Of a stretch of DNA of 64,000 nucleotides, positions 23,367 to 34,029 are shown in pieces. The stretch is from Hibiscus mutabilis. Lineage: Eukaryota > Streptophyta > Magnoliopsida > Malvales > Malvaceae. Below the pieces are notes generated by a model. That model was not told the DNA's origin. It searched no databases and saw only the letters and a program-made list of their open reading frames with translations. The position numbers were made by a program, and so were the translations under genes. The stretch lies in contig CM033726.1 in NCBI GenBank assembly GCA_019671005.1, positions 4,595,213 through 4,659,212 of the forward strand. The letters run 5' to 3'. The number at the start of each line of letters is the position of its first letter. Position 1 is the first letter of the stretch.

Positions 23367-24699
23367 TTTTTTAGTCTTTTAAATATGAAAAGATAAAATA
23401 ATCACTTAAATTAAAGAAAATAACTTAAATTACTCCATTTTATATAGATTCAGATTTCGATGCGAGAATATAATATATTTTTATTTAATAAAATTAAATA
23501 AATATAAGAATTTAACCACAGTTGATAACTAATAAAATTATTTAATAATTAATTTAAACTTTAATCTTTACACAGTTTTAATTCAGTCATCTAATTAATT
23601 TATTTCCGCTTGGTTATTGTTTTTTACCCAAATCTTTCTTCTTCCTCAGCGATCAGGTCGCCCTCAACTTTCATCATTTTTACAATTTTACAGAATGTTA
23701 ACATCACTATCATTCACCATTCTTTTTTATTTTTTATTTTTTTGAACATGACTATCATCCACCATTCATCATCTTAAAAGCAATCATTCTCATTAGGGGT
23801 GTATAGAAATATCATATACGGTTTTTATTTTTGAATTAGATCCAATTATTTTATTTTATTTTTTTAATCGAATACGAATTATAATATTTTAAGTTTCAAA
23901 TTATATGAAATATACGAAAATTCAAAATTTCATGTACATAAATTTTGTTCAATTTAGCTCTCTATTGCTTGACAATGGTTCTTTAAATAGGCAACGTTTT
24001 TTTAAGTAATTCTCGTAAAACTTAAAAACTTTTTTTTTGATGTGTTTGAATAGCACTTGTAAAGTCTCAGGAGATTCTTTAATTACTTTGATATTCATCT
24101 TTAAAAACTATACATTTAATTTAAAGAATTATTTTTAGTCTAATACATATTTATTTTATGATTTATGTTAGGGATTTGAAATTATATTTTTTAATAATAT
24201 TTTTTTAAAGTTCGAACTTAACTTTTTTTTTTTTTTGAAAAAATAATGTGCCTCATCGCTTGTTAAGAAAGAAACTTTTATTTAAGTTAAGACAAAACAA
24301 AACAATAATTTTAAAAAAGTTGTATTGAAATTCTACATTCACCCTGTGACTGTTGTTTTCACTGACTGAATAAAACAAATGAAATATTCAATGCTGGACT
24401 TGCTTTAGTTGAACGTTTTTATGTTTTCAATAATTCTGAGGTTCTTTGTTTCCACCCAGAAAGAGAGAAAGATGTTCAGGTTCTTTGTATCTTGCTTGGT
24501 TCCATAACGGAAACAGAAATGGAGAGACGTTAGAGATTTTAATACTAACTTGAAGGACTCTCACTCCCTGTCCACGTCATCTTTACGTCTTTAAGCGTGC
24601 CTTTTAATGTTATTTTATTAAGAAAAATTACTTAATATATTGATGGTAAAAATTAAAATTTTCACTAACGATATATTTTTAGGATTTATGGTTATATTT

Positions 24700-25028
24700 T
24701 ATATAATTTTTACTCAAATATAGTTTTAGGGTTTTTTCCTCAAAATATGTTACTTATTATTTTAATTCTCGAAATATTGCATTTGTTACGGTACCCTAAA
24801 CGTCGAATTCAACAGAATTCGACTATGAAAAGGATTTTTCCCAAAAAATCCTAAAAATTGCATGAAGTCGAATCCTCCTAAACCAGTCTTTAGGGTTTTT
24901 TTGGAATTTACTAATAAAATCCAACTTCTAGGATACTATAACAAATACAATATTTTGAGAATTAAAACAGAAAGTACCATATTTTGAGGAAAAAAAACCT
25001 TAAAACAATATTTATAAAATTCCTCCGA
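24700..25028. mobile_element. MITE with ~95-bp inverted ends
   Basis: The left arm GGGTTTTTTCCTCAAAATAT (about 24731-24750), with its continuation through TTTTAATTCTCGAAATATTG, is matched in reverse complement on the right (about 24930-25010). A small perfect hairpin, GTCGAATTC ACA GAATTCGAC-like, lies inside at 24804-24825. No coding content. Confidence 0.55.
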
Positions 25029-25376
25029 ATTTTATTATCTAAAATTAAAATTTTAGGATTTATGATTAGTTTTTTAGGTTTAGAGTTGGGGTTTAAATAT
25101 TAAATAATGATACTTATTTGGATATAAACTTGAAGTTTTGAGTTGAAACAATGGATATTATATGTTAAACACAAAACATTTTCCCGACAAATCATATTCT
25201 TAGCAAGATATACAGTCATGGTAAACTCAAAACAATATTATATGTTTCTAAGCTTGGGACATATATGCTATAGACAAGGGAGTTTCATATGGAAAAGTAA
25301 TACTGTTAAAAAAAAAGAATTAATACCAACAAATATGCTTACAAATTAGATATCAAAATTTTAATTACAAGTTTCA

Positions 25377-25808
25377 TCACCCTTTTATCATGTGCATGAC
25401 ATGATACACGACAATGGCGAAGGAAGTTGGTAGGCTAAACAGAAAAAGAACAGCCATCCCCAACGCCAAACTCGGCCCCGTTTCCATTAACTTGGATTGC
25501 AAGTACCCTACCGCTTCGCAAACATCAAGGTCGTAATTCGCTTTCTTGTATTCCTTCTCCCACTCCATCCAATGCCGCGGTGGCTCGTCGTTCTTTTCCG
25601 ACAACGTCATCTCGTGAATTCGCCTACTCAGCACAATCATACTCTCATCCACGAGCTTGCCGTTGAAGTTGTGATTGTGTGCGTCTCGTCTCGACGCTAG
25701 GATTTTGAAACCTTTTTTCCAATAAATTATCGATTTGTTGGAAAATGAACGACGAAGAAGGAGAGACGAAGAAGCAATGGAATTGTTGAGAAGAGATGTG
25801 GTTTCCAT
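25377..25808 (-). CDS. Small single-pass membrane protein, probably plastid-targeted, function unknown
   Basis: A single-exon frame of 143 residues. The first ~45 residues are rich in S, N, L and R with few acidic residues, like an organelle transit peptide. The middle (about 50-105) is charged and includes PRHWMEWEKEYKKANYDLDV, followed by CEAVGYLQ. Residues about 113-138 form one hydrophobic helix (ALGMAVLFLFSLPTSFAIVV), and the protein ends YHVMHMIKG. The pattern suggests a real, conserved plant protein; I recall similar uncharacterised plant proteins but cannot name one with certainty. A TATA box (CTATAAATAC) lies about 75 bases before the ATG. The opposite-strand frame 25497-25700 is a shadow. 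Confidence 0.78.
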   Translation of the reverse strand: METTSLLNNSIASSSLLLRRSFSNKSIIYWKKGFKILASRRDAHNHNFNGKLVDESMIVLSRRIHEMTLSEKNDEPPRHWMEWEKEYKKANYDLDVCEAVGYLQSKLMETGPSLALGMAVLFLFSLPTSFAIVVYHVMHMIKG

Positions 25809-25875
25809 GATGTTTGGACGTTAAGAAATATGTTGTGAAATGGTTGATGGATTAGGGAATAATATAGAAGATGGA

Positions 25876-25890
25876 GAGTATTTATAGATG
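25876..25890 (-). promoter_or_regulatory. TATA box of the small membrane protein gene
   Basis: Minus strand CATCTATAAATACTC, about 75 bases upstream of the ATG at 25808, leaving a leader of roughly 45 bases. Position and sequence fit a plant core promoter. Confidence 0.7.
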
Positions 25891-26284
25891 AAGTACGTTA
25901 GAGGCTTCAAATTTTTATTAATGAAATTCTTTTATTAGTTTCTGTATTGTGTTTATATTGTAAATTAAGTTATTATAAAATAATTGGGTAAAGTTTACAA
26001 ATGGTCATTAAACTTTGGTTAATTATTCAATTTGATAATTAAACTTTCAATTGCTTCAATATTATCATTAAACTTTGTGATTTGTTTCAATTTGGTCACT
26101 GAGCTCTTAACAAATATTAAGAAGATGGCGTGGCAGTTAACAAATTTTGTATAATAATACATTTAGTACTCCACATTTGCACATTCAAATGATTTAATTC
26201 TAATTCGGCAAATAATAATAAATTTAACCATCAATATTTACATATTATTTTATTTTGCCCCTTTTTATTTAAAAATAATTTAAC

Positions 26285-26600
26285 CATAAACTCTAAACTT
26301 AAAACCTTAAATCTAAAACACTAAACCTAAAACCCCAAATCTATAAACACAAAACCAAAACCTCCCAAACTCATAAATCCTAAACCTAAAACACTAAAAC
26401 CATAAACCTAAAACCCCAAATCTATAAACACAAAACCAAAACCCCCCAAACTCATAAATCCTAAACCTAAAACACTAAAACCATAAACCTAAAACCCAAA
26501 TATATAAACATGAAACCAAAACCCCAAACTCATAAACCCTAAACTTAAAACACTAAAATCATAAACCTAAAACCACAAACCCATAAATCATAACCCTAGC
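26285..26600. repeat. Degenerate CCCTAAA-like tandem words
   Basis: A run of CTAAACCTAAAACCCCAAAT-type words. One ~106-bp block (ATCTATAAACACAAAACC onward) is repeated almost exactly at about 26338 and 26415, and again more loosely at about 26500. It resembles telomeric CCCTAAA but is too irregular to be telomere DNA. It lies within the Mutator-like element. Confidence 0.7.
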
Positions 26601-26603
26601 GAT

Positions 26604-26765
26604 ATGCAGATAGACCAGCCATCGTTGACGTCGAGCAATACACTGCAACCTTCCCATGTTACTCTAGGATTTGGAACAGGACCCGATTCAGGTTTACTTC
26701 GGGACATGTTAAATCCTTTATTAACAAAGATTTGCTCTTATTCTGCCAAGTGTTTAAAAGAATAA
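26604..26765 (+). pseudogene. Short open frame inside the Mutator-like element, possible captured gene piece
   Basis: 53 codons beginning MQIDQPSLTSSNTLQPSH and containing GFGTGPDSGLLRDMLNPL. Its base composition is more balanced than the surrounding DNA and the residue mix looks protein-like. I do not recognise the family. Mutator-like elements often carry host gene fragments, so a captured piece is plausible, but a chance frame cannot be excluded. Confidence 0.35.
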
Positions 26766-27481
26766 AATACAAACAAGAATTTGAAGAAGAACTTCAAATC
26801 ACTAAAAAGATTTAGGTTTTGCAGAACAGAATCTAACTATCTAAATAGTTGGCATTCCAACATTCAACTTTCCCCAAAAGGAATAAAAACCTTAACGCCT
26901 AGGGTTTAAGTAAAACTTTGAAATAAGGGTAAAGTTCTAAACTGAAACACTGATTCTACTTGTTTTTATGTTTGTGGGTGGAGTGTGCGGTGGTGGTGAC
27001 GTGCTGTGGAAAAGAAGGGGGCGAAATGCAAACGAGGGCAAGGAGCATGGTAATGGAGGACATGTAAAGGAAATGGTTAAATGAGAATGACAATTTAGTA
27101 ATTTTGGGAGGGGAAGAGGAAAGGAGGGAAAGAAAATGTGATGGTTTGGGTTTAGGATTTTAGTGTTTAGGGTTAAATTGTTTTTAATTAAAAATAGGGT
27201 CAAATTGAAATAATATATAAATATTAAGGGTTAAATTTTTTATTATTTATCGAATTAGGATTAAATTGTTTGAATGCGCAAATATGGAGGACTAAATGTG
27301 TTATTATATATAATTTATTAACTAACATGTCATCTTCTTAACGTCCGTTAAGAGGTCAGTGACCAAATTGAAACAAATCACAAAGCTTAATGGTAACAAT
27401 GAAACAATTGAAAGTTTAGTTACTGAATTAAATAATTAACCAAAGTTTAGTGACCATTTGTGAACCTTACCCAAAATAATT

Positions 27482-28846
27482 TAATATTTTAAATGCTTTT
27501 CAAAAAATGTTTATTTAATTTTTATATATTTTTTCAAAGTTTAAATATTATGATAAGTTTTAAATATTAATAAATTTATGAATTATATATTGTGCTTGAG
27601 CATAAAATAAGTTCTCTAATTCTACAGCAAAAGAAAAAACTAATGTTAAAAAAATCATCAAACCCTTCGATTATGTAAGCACTCGCAGGTAGATTGAAGG
27701 GATATATGATGTAAATTATTTTATTCAGTGCCAAAATAAAAATAAAATGACTTTTCATATTAAAAAAAAACAATAGAGGATTTTTTAAGCCTTTAAGTCT
27801 ATATATAACCATCTCTCTAGTTAATCAAAAGAATTAAAAACCTGTTTTTTAATTTTTACTGCTTGTGAGTATACTTCCTCATGGATGAAACAAATCTCGG
27901 TTCTAAATAGATTTCAGGCTCAACCAGCAAAAAAACCTAACCATTTCATTATTTAAAATAATAAAATATGATTTATATTAAACTTTATATAATTTATATA
28001 ATTAAATTATTATAGGTGTCTATAGGTCAGGCCAGACTGATGCATAGTTCCAAAACTTTTTAGGCTTAAGCCCGACCCAAATTTGGCTCTCCTCACATTA
28101 TCCTTTTTTATTTTAAAATAATAAAACATATGAATTTATTTTAATATTTATATATTTTATAAATAAATTTAAAATATAAAGATTAAATTATTTAATTAAT
28201 ATTCAAGATATGGCGCGGCTTCGTAGATTCAAAATACATTGGATTAGGCACGTAAACGAACCAAACGAACACGAACGATGATATGTTCGTGTTAGTTTGT
28301 TTAATTTTAACCGAACAAATGAACGAACATAAATAACTAAATGAATATAATTTCTTATTCGTGTTCGTTTGTTAAGGGATGTAGCTTGTTTGTTCGTTAA
28401 AATGATAAACAAATATAAACGAACACAAACGAATAAACATAAAAGGACATATGTGAATAAATTTAAATGAACATAACCGAACGAACATATGTGAATAATT
28501 TTTTAAAAATATAATACTTTTTTATGAAAAATAATAAATATAAATGGACATAAGTGAATAAATTTAAACGAACATAAATAGGGATGGGCACGGGTCGAGT
28601 TTTTGGCCCACCTGAACCTAACTCCAAAATAAATACACTAAACGCGAACCCGACCTGAACGCATTCTTTAAAAAAATCCGACTCGACTCAAAAACAAATA
28701 CTCTAAATCCGACCCCGACCCAACCTATAGAAAAAATAATTTTAGGGACCTAATTATAAAAAAAATAATTCTATGGGACTTAATTGTAAAAAATAATAAT
28801 TTTAAGGATTAAATAATAAATAAAAATTTAATTTTAAGGACCTAAT

Positions 28847-28885
<39 letters not shown>

Positions 28886-28919
28886 ATGGGGTATTATTAT
28901 AAATATTCCTAAAAAATTT
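27482..28919. other. Gene-free AT-rich stretch with word-repeat fragments
   Basis: No supported gene. Positions 28213-28560 are made of AACGAACA/TGTTCGTT words in both directions (for example GAACACGAACGATGATATGTTCGTG). From 28579, TAGGGATGGGCACGGGTCG resembles the left end of the hAT-like word elements, with CGACCC-type words to about 28730; its right end is not recognisable. A (TA)n microsatellite lies at 28852-28882. Confidence 0.6.
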
Positions 28920-29089
28920 AAGGAAAATTTCACAATTGATTCCAGATCGGGTCGAATATTTAACGACCAGCTGATTCATCAGAACTACCACGAAAAATTC
29001 CCCAAGCAAGTGCAAATCTGAAGATATTTGAAGTACTTATTTTATATTTGTTTTCTCACCTTATTGAAGGTCAATATATCATTCCTAGG

Positions 29090-29290
29090 CCAATGAAGAA
29101 AGTGTCAAATTCCTCTGCCCATAGTTATGATCCAGATAATGTTTGCGTCTTTCACATGGGGCACCAAGACATGCTACTAAGAAATATAAGCCTTTAATAG
29201 AAAAAAATCAAGAAGTTGATCAGTAATGAAATCTTGACACGAAAATTAGTTCAACAATGGGAGATAAAAGCAATAAAGTCAGCTGTTATA
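29090..29290 (+). pseudogene. Decayed gag zinc-knuckle region (element 3)
   Basis: The translation near 29120-29175 reads YDPDNVCVFHMG, then after a one-base slip a segment parallel to GHATKK. The following block (IEKIKK, then LVQQW) matches the element 1 zinc-knuckle region, which continues LLEEIKKLVNDGTLTQELIK. It is interrupted by stops and frame slips and is not a working protein. Confidence 0.65.
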
Positions 29291-31339
29291 CCAGCCGAAG
29301 AATCTGAGAACCATAATAAATGTTTCCAATACTGTCTGAAATTCTGAGAAGTCTGTCTTAATCATGTCTATTCATCATGTGGGTATAATCGATATGAACC
29401 ATCTTTGAAGTAATACATGGAAATAATTTTACTACTTATGGCCCGAAAGAAGTAGAGATCATTTTCTAAGGGCATATGTCATGTATGCTGGTTTCATTTC
29501 AATAAAGGAGTATTTTTTTCATGAATATATGTATATCACTTCTTACCCTTTTACGTCCTTATATGTCAATTGCAAGATGCAATACAAAGATCGATTAGAT
29601 GCTGTAAAAACGATGAAGTAAAAAAAAAAATTCTCAGTCTACTCTGGTCAGACAAGCAAGAAAATGGCAGATTATTGCACTTTTGATGATGTTCGATGAC
29701 AAATATTTGAAATTCATAAACAGTGAAATGGACTAGACAATTTTAACTGAGTAGAGGTGCTTGAAATTGAAGTTCTAAACGCAGTCTTTTATACTTTAAA
29801 AAATAATAAAAGAGAGAGAAAAGGAAAAAAGAAAAAAATGTTAAAAAAGAAAAAGAGAATAAAAAAAGAAGAAAAAAGAAAAAAGAAAAAAAAGAAGATA
29901 AGAAAAAAGAAAAGGAGAAAAATAATGAACTATTGAATGAATAAATAAATTTCATAGCACTCTAATGGAGTTGTGGGGAATCGACAAATCTAATAAGGAG
30001 CTATGCTCCACCTGTCCAAGACCCTGGCATCAGAGATGTATCTTTAAAGACATGTGTATAACAATAATAATAATAATAGGAAGCACACACATGCACTTAT
30101 AGAATTTTATTCTTAGAAGGATATTTTTACACTCTACTGGTTAAACAAGTCTGCAAAGCTTGAACATATTTATGAATAGAAATGAATGAAGAGAACAGAA
30201 AAGGGATTGTTTCTGACTAGATCGAGTAAAGCGATAATCATAGGGTGTAAACCAAGTGATCTAGAAAAAATTCTTGACTCGCCACAACATTCACAAGATA
30301 TGCTAATCACATGAGGGCTGAATATGAGACATTCTTGCACTTGATATCCAAGCATCATATTCTGTTTTCTTTCTTTATATTAAGACTCTGATTTTTCGAA
30401 TATTGTAAGGTATTCTTCATTGAAATGCCGATCAACAAACTGACATTTTTACAAACAAAATAATTTCTTTGTATTACTTCAGAGATAAACTCCAAAATGC
30501 AAGGTTATGGATGCAAATGATGGATTTGATATGCTAAAGATATGGCCGAGTATGCGACGTTCATCCTTGATTGGCAACCTTATGTCACCCATCAGGGTCG
30601 TGGTGAGGATAATGATAAGAATGCTTATGTCAGATAGTTTATGGACCTAAAGCAAGTTTCTATCATGGAGTTTTGGTTGTAAAAGAATGAACTTGATAAA
30701 CGTTCAGGGACTTTAGGCATTTCCTCGCCTTGAAAGATGAAATAGGGGTAAATTCTACACGACGAGATAAAAAAACAAAAAGATCAGTGGGGCATCGTTG
30801 TGCATAAGAGTTTAAATCCGAATAGACAAGACAGAATGTAGAGCCGAAAATAATTTGATTACTAAAGAAGTTAAAAGTCAGCTCAAGAAGAACAAGAGCT
30901 CAATAATAAAATTTTAGGGCAAATTTTATCGAGGCATGAATACAACAAGAGCTTCAGACAAAACTCAAGAAGAGTAACCTAAGCAAGATTCGAGAAGAAC
31001 ACTCTAAAGAGGTGAGGTACCGTTGCAACAGAAGCAAAAAACTCAGTAGAGAAGTAAAGAAGATCAGAGCCCGTCTAAGTGGCCCTCAATTGTCACAATT
31101 CATGCATCATATAGTCAGGCATCCATAAGATAGAAGCACACTAACTCATACACTCAAAGCATTTTTGCATATTTTGGCAGGAATTTACAAAATCAGCAGA
31201 GAACAAGCAAATATTTCAATATACGACTTTAAGAATGGAGAAGTATACTAGCAAAGATTACCAAAGATTTCAATCTCAATTTTTGTGAAGCAAATATATC
31301 AACCCGTTTGAAGAAGCGGATCTTAGCAAAGATTTTTTA

Positions 31340-31700
31340 ACTATCTGCACAAGACAGAAATTATAGTAGAATTCTAAAGCCTTCGAGTCATTAGTAAGTC
31401 CTTTGGGCATGATGTTAAGTCCTTCGGGCCATCACCTTCGGAAGTGATGAGAACATTTAATTGTCTGCACAAGACAGAAGGTGCATTGCAATTCTAAAGC
31501 CTTCAGGTCATCAGTAAGTCATTTGGGCCATCACCTTCGGGAGTGATAAGAATATTTGATTGTTTGCACAAGACAGAAAAGTGCATTACAATCTTAAAAT
31601 CTTCAGGCTATTAGTAAGTCCTTCGGGTATGATGCTAAGTCTTTCTGGCAATCACCTTTAGGAGTGGTGAGAACTTTGTAGATGTCATCACAGTAAAACA
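31340..31700 (+). repeat. Tandem repeat of ~100-120 bp in element 3
   Basis: TGCACAAGACAGAA recurs near 31346, 31465 and 31566, each followed by a block containing AAGCCTTC.GGTCATTAGTAAGTC, then CCTTCGGG and ATCACCTTCGGGAGTG. About three copies. Confidence 0.75.
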
Positions 31701-32225
31701 GTGGGGGCATAGTATCAGCAAATATTTTAAACTTTTGGGTTATTATCGTAAAAAAGAGAAAAAAAGAAGAAAGAAGTTCAGACTACCAGATTAGAAAGCA
31801 AGATAGACCAACTTCGGGCTCAAATGAGGAATATTTACAGTTTAATTGGTTAAAAGTTTTAGCGTCTCTCGTTGAAGCATTTGAAGTTTCTTAATGATAT
31901 ACCCAAACCGTACATATGCTTTGCAATTAATGTTGAAAGATAAATGGTAGATTTGACTTTTTGCAGTTCACAAATGTTCTAAACATAAAAAGAGATGGAG
32001 CAACAGAGGAATAAAAACAATAGATTTTATGCGAGTTTCAAACTGAAAGATTGAGACACTTTAGGCAGAATGAGCAATGACTTTAAAGATCTCAGTGCTT
32101 CAAGCGAAAAATTAGAGATATTTAATATTGTTTCAGGTTAAATTCTTATTAATTGATGATATTCCTTTTTACAGGTTCAGTTTTTCCCCAGATGAGGAGG
32201 TGAATCAACATTTCTAACAAAGAAT

Positions 32226-33010
32226 GCAGAGCTCCTAATGAGAAGAGTTCGTCCAGTAAAGAATAAAGAGTTCCTAATAAGAAGAATTCACACAGTAAAG
32301 AATCAAGAGCTCATAATGAGAAGCTTTTGCCTAACAAAGAGTCCAGAGTTCCTAATGAGAAGAACTCGCCCATCAAAGAATAAAGAACTCCTACTGAGAA
32401 GAGTTATCAAAGCAAAAAGTACAGAGTTCCTAATGAAAACAACTTGCTCAGCAAAGAATACAAAGTTCTTAATGAGAAAAGCTCGCCCAAAACTTGCTCA
32501 GCAAAGAATACAAAGTTCCTAATGAGAAAAGCTCGCACAACAAAGAATGAAAAGTTCCTAATGAGAAGAGCTTGCATGTTTGACACCTTTACAGAGAGGT
32601 GGATCAACGTTTCAGAAAAAATAAAGAGTTAGATTTGTTTTGGACTTCACCAATTATGAGAAGAACTTGCTTGTTCGACACCTCTACAGAGAGGTGGATC
32701 AATATTTTCTATAAGAATAAAAGGTCAGGAGCTCCTAATGAGAAGAGCTTGCTTATTCAATAACATTATAGAGAGGTGGGTCAATGTTTTCAAGAAGAAT
32801 GAAGAGTTCCTAATGAGAAGAACTCACTTGTTCGACACCTTTGCAGAGAGGTTGATTTGTATGGGCAAGAGGAATGGATGGGTTCCTAATGAGAAGAACT
32901 AGTTCAAACTTCGCGGTTAGCCTTGAAAGAATGATTGGGAAGTTCCTAATGAGAATAACTTGTTCAAGCTTTATAGAAAAGAAGAAAGAGTAAACGTTCG
33001 CAATAAGAAC
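32226..33010 (+). repeat. Tandem array of ~36-40-bp units in element 3
   Basis: The phrase GAGTTCCTAATGAGAAGA recurs about every 36-40 bases in the first half (32226-32580) and then every ~110-120 bases with an inserted CACCTCTACAGAGAGGTGGATCAA block. Because the early unit is a multiple of three, a frame of 94 codons stays open (32238-32522) with a 12-residue period, but this follows from the repeat and is not evidence of a gene. The array lies just before the polypurine tract. Confidence 0.82.
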
Positions 33011-33113
33011 TTGCAACATAGATGACAGCTAGATGGTTCGTACAAATTCGTGTCTTTTCAGTCTTTGCCCAATTATTGTTCCACAATAAAGCGCAAATAA
33101 GGACAACTGTAAG

Positions 33114-33630
33114 TAGGGGTGTTCAAAAATATGTGATCTGACCGATCCAATTATTCGTTGATCCGATCCAAAAATTTGGATATACGATCCGATTTTTATT
33201 TCTAGATCATATATCCGATCTAATTTTAAATTTTTTGAATCGGATTCAGATTGCAATATTTCAAGTTTCGGATTATCCAAAAATTCAAAAATTCAAATTT
33301 TTATGAATATTAATTTTGTTATTTTTAACAATTTGGTGCTTGTTATATCTGAAAAATAAAAAAATCAAAATATTCATAGATGTGAATCTTGTTATATTTA
33401 GCAATTTGTTGTTTGTTATATTCAAAATTCTGAAATTTTCATAAATACAAATTTCAAATTCAAAAAAATAGTTAAATCAAAATATATTATCGGATAATTG
33501 GATATCCGAATATCCGATATTCAATTTTTTCTGGATCAGATACAGATCACTATATCGTCAATCCGAAAAACTGGATATCTGAAAAAATCAAATCGAATCT
33601 GATCCGATATCCGACAATGAACACCCTAAT
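33114..33630. mobile_element. hAT-like element made of ATCCGATC-type words, inserted at an LTR edge
   Basis: Ends TAGGGGTGTTCA and TGAACACCCTA form an inverted repeat. TGTAAG occurs on both sides (33108-33113 and 33631-33636), extending to 7 of 8 bases if one mismatch is allowed, which fits a hAT-type 8-bp duplication. The interior is full of self-similar GATCCGATCC/GGATATCCG words with no coding content. The frame at 33029-33280 is chance. Confidence 0.65.
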
Positions 33631-33978
33631 TGTAAGAACGAAAATTTATTCGGATATACTCATATACATATACTTTCACTATAAATAAAACCAAAAAAGT
33701 ATAAAGCCCATATTAAATAAATAAATTCAATCATAAAATCCATTCCAAATGTCCAAATACATATAAAATCAGGAAAGCCCAATTTAAGCCAAACATACAG
33801 TTGTTTACACTCAATTTCCCGCCCAAATTAGATAAAGCCAGCCCAACAAACACACATTTAAACATGCCTAAAATAGGACACATAGTAGTTCCAGATTGGT
33901 CCTTTAGCCTTTACTCGGATCTATGTTGGTCCTTTAACCTTTACTCGGATCTATGTTTCTTTGTAACACAGCTGTCCA

Positions 33979-34029
33979 TGATGTCATAGCTGTGACGTCA
34001 TCCTTACGTCATTTTTCCACCTATAAATA
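33979..34029 (+). promoter_or_regulatory. LTR promoter of element 3: tandem TGACG motifs before a TATA box
   Basis: TGACGTCA at 33993-34000 is followed by TTACGTCAT (a reversed TGACGTAA) at 34004-34012, then CTATAAATA at 34021-34029. Closely paired TGACG motifs just before a TATA box are the arrangement of the as-1 element bound by TGA bZIP factors. The distance from the LTR start (about 400 bp without the insert) suits a U3 promoter. Confidence 0.55.

Larger units (their letters stand above)
21837..25376. other. Gene-free AT-rich stretch with MITEs
   Basis: No supported gene on either strand in 3.5 kb. Apart from the two inverted-repeat elements listed separately (23084-23366 and 24700-25028), I see long A/T runs, a (TA)n run near 22697-22708, and short duplicated phrases (CACCTGCAAGTGGC near 21968 and ATCTGCAGGTGGCGTC near 22069) suggestive of older repeats. 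Confidence 0.6.
25986..27472. mobile_element. Mutator-like element with ~290-bp inverted ends and 9-bp duplication
   Basis: AAAATAATT stands on both sides (25977-25985 and 27473-27481), a perfect 9-bp duplication typical of Mutator-like elements. The ends GGGTAAAGTTTACAAATGG and CCATTTGTGAACCTTACCC are inverted repeats that extend about 290 bp inward (phrases such as TTTGGTCACTGAGCTCTTAA against TTAAGAGGTCAGTGACCAAA). The interior (26280-27180) holds a run of telomere-like words, a short open frame (26604-26765) and a G/A-rich 3' part. There is no transposase, so it is non-autonomous. Confidence 0.88.

Noticed and set aside
26285..26600. Telomere-like CCCTAAA words as evidence of an interstitial telomere
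   Set aside because: Words are irregular (CTAAACCTAAAACC etc.), never perfect CCCTAAA repeats, and the block lies inside a Mutator-like element.
32238..32522. 94-codon frame with a 12-residue repeat
   Set aside because: The frame stays open because the DNA unit is ~36 bp; it belongs to the tandem array of element 3 and has no start context or domain.
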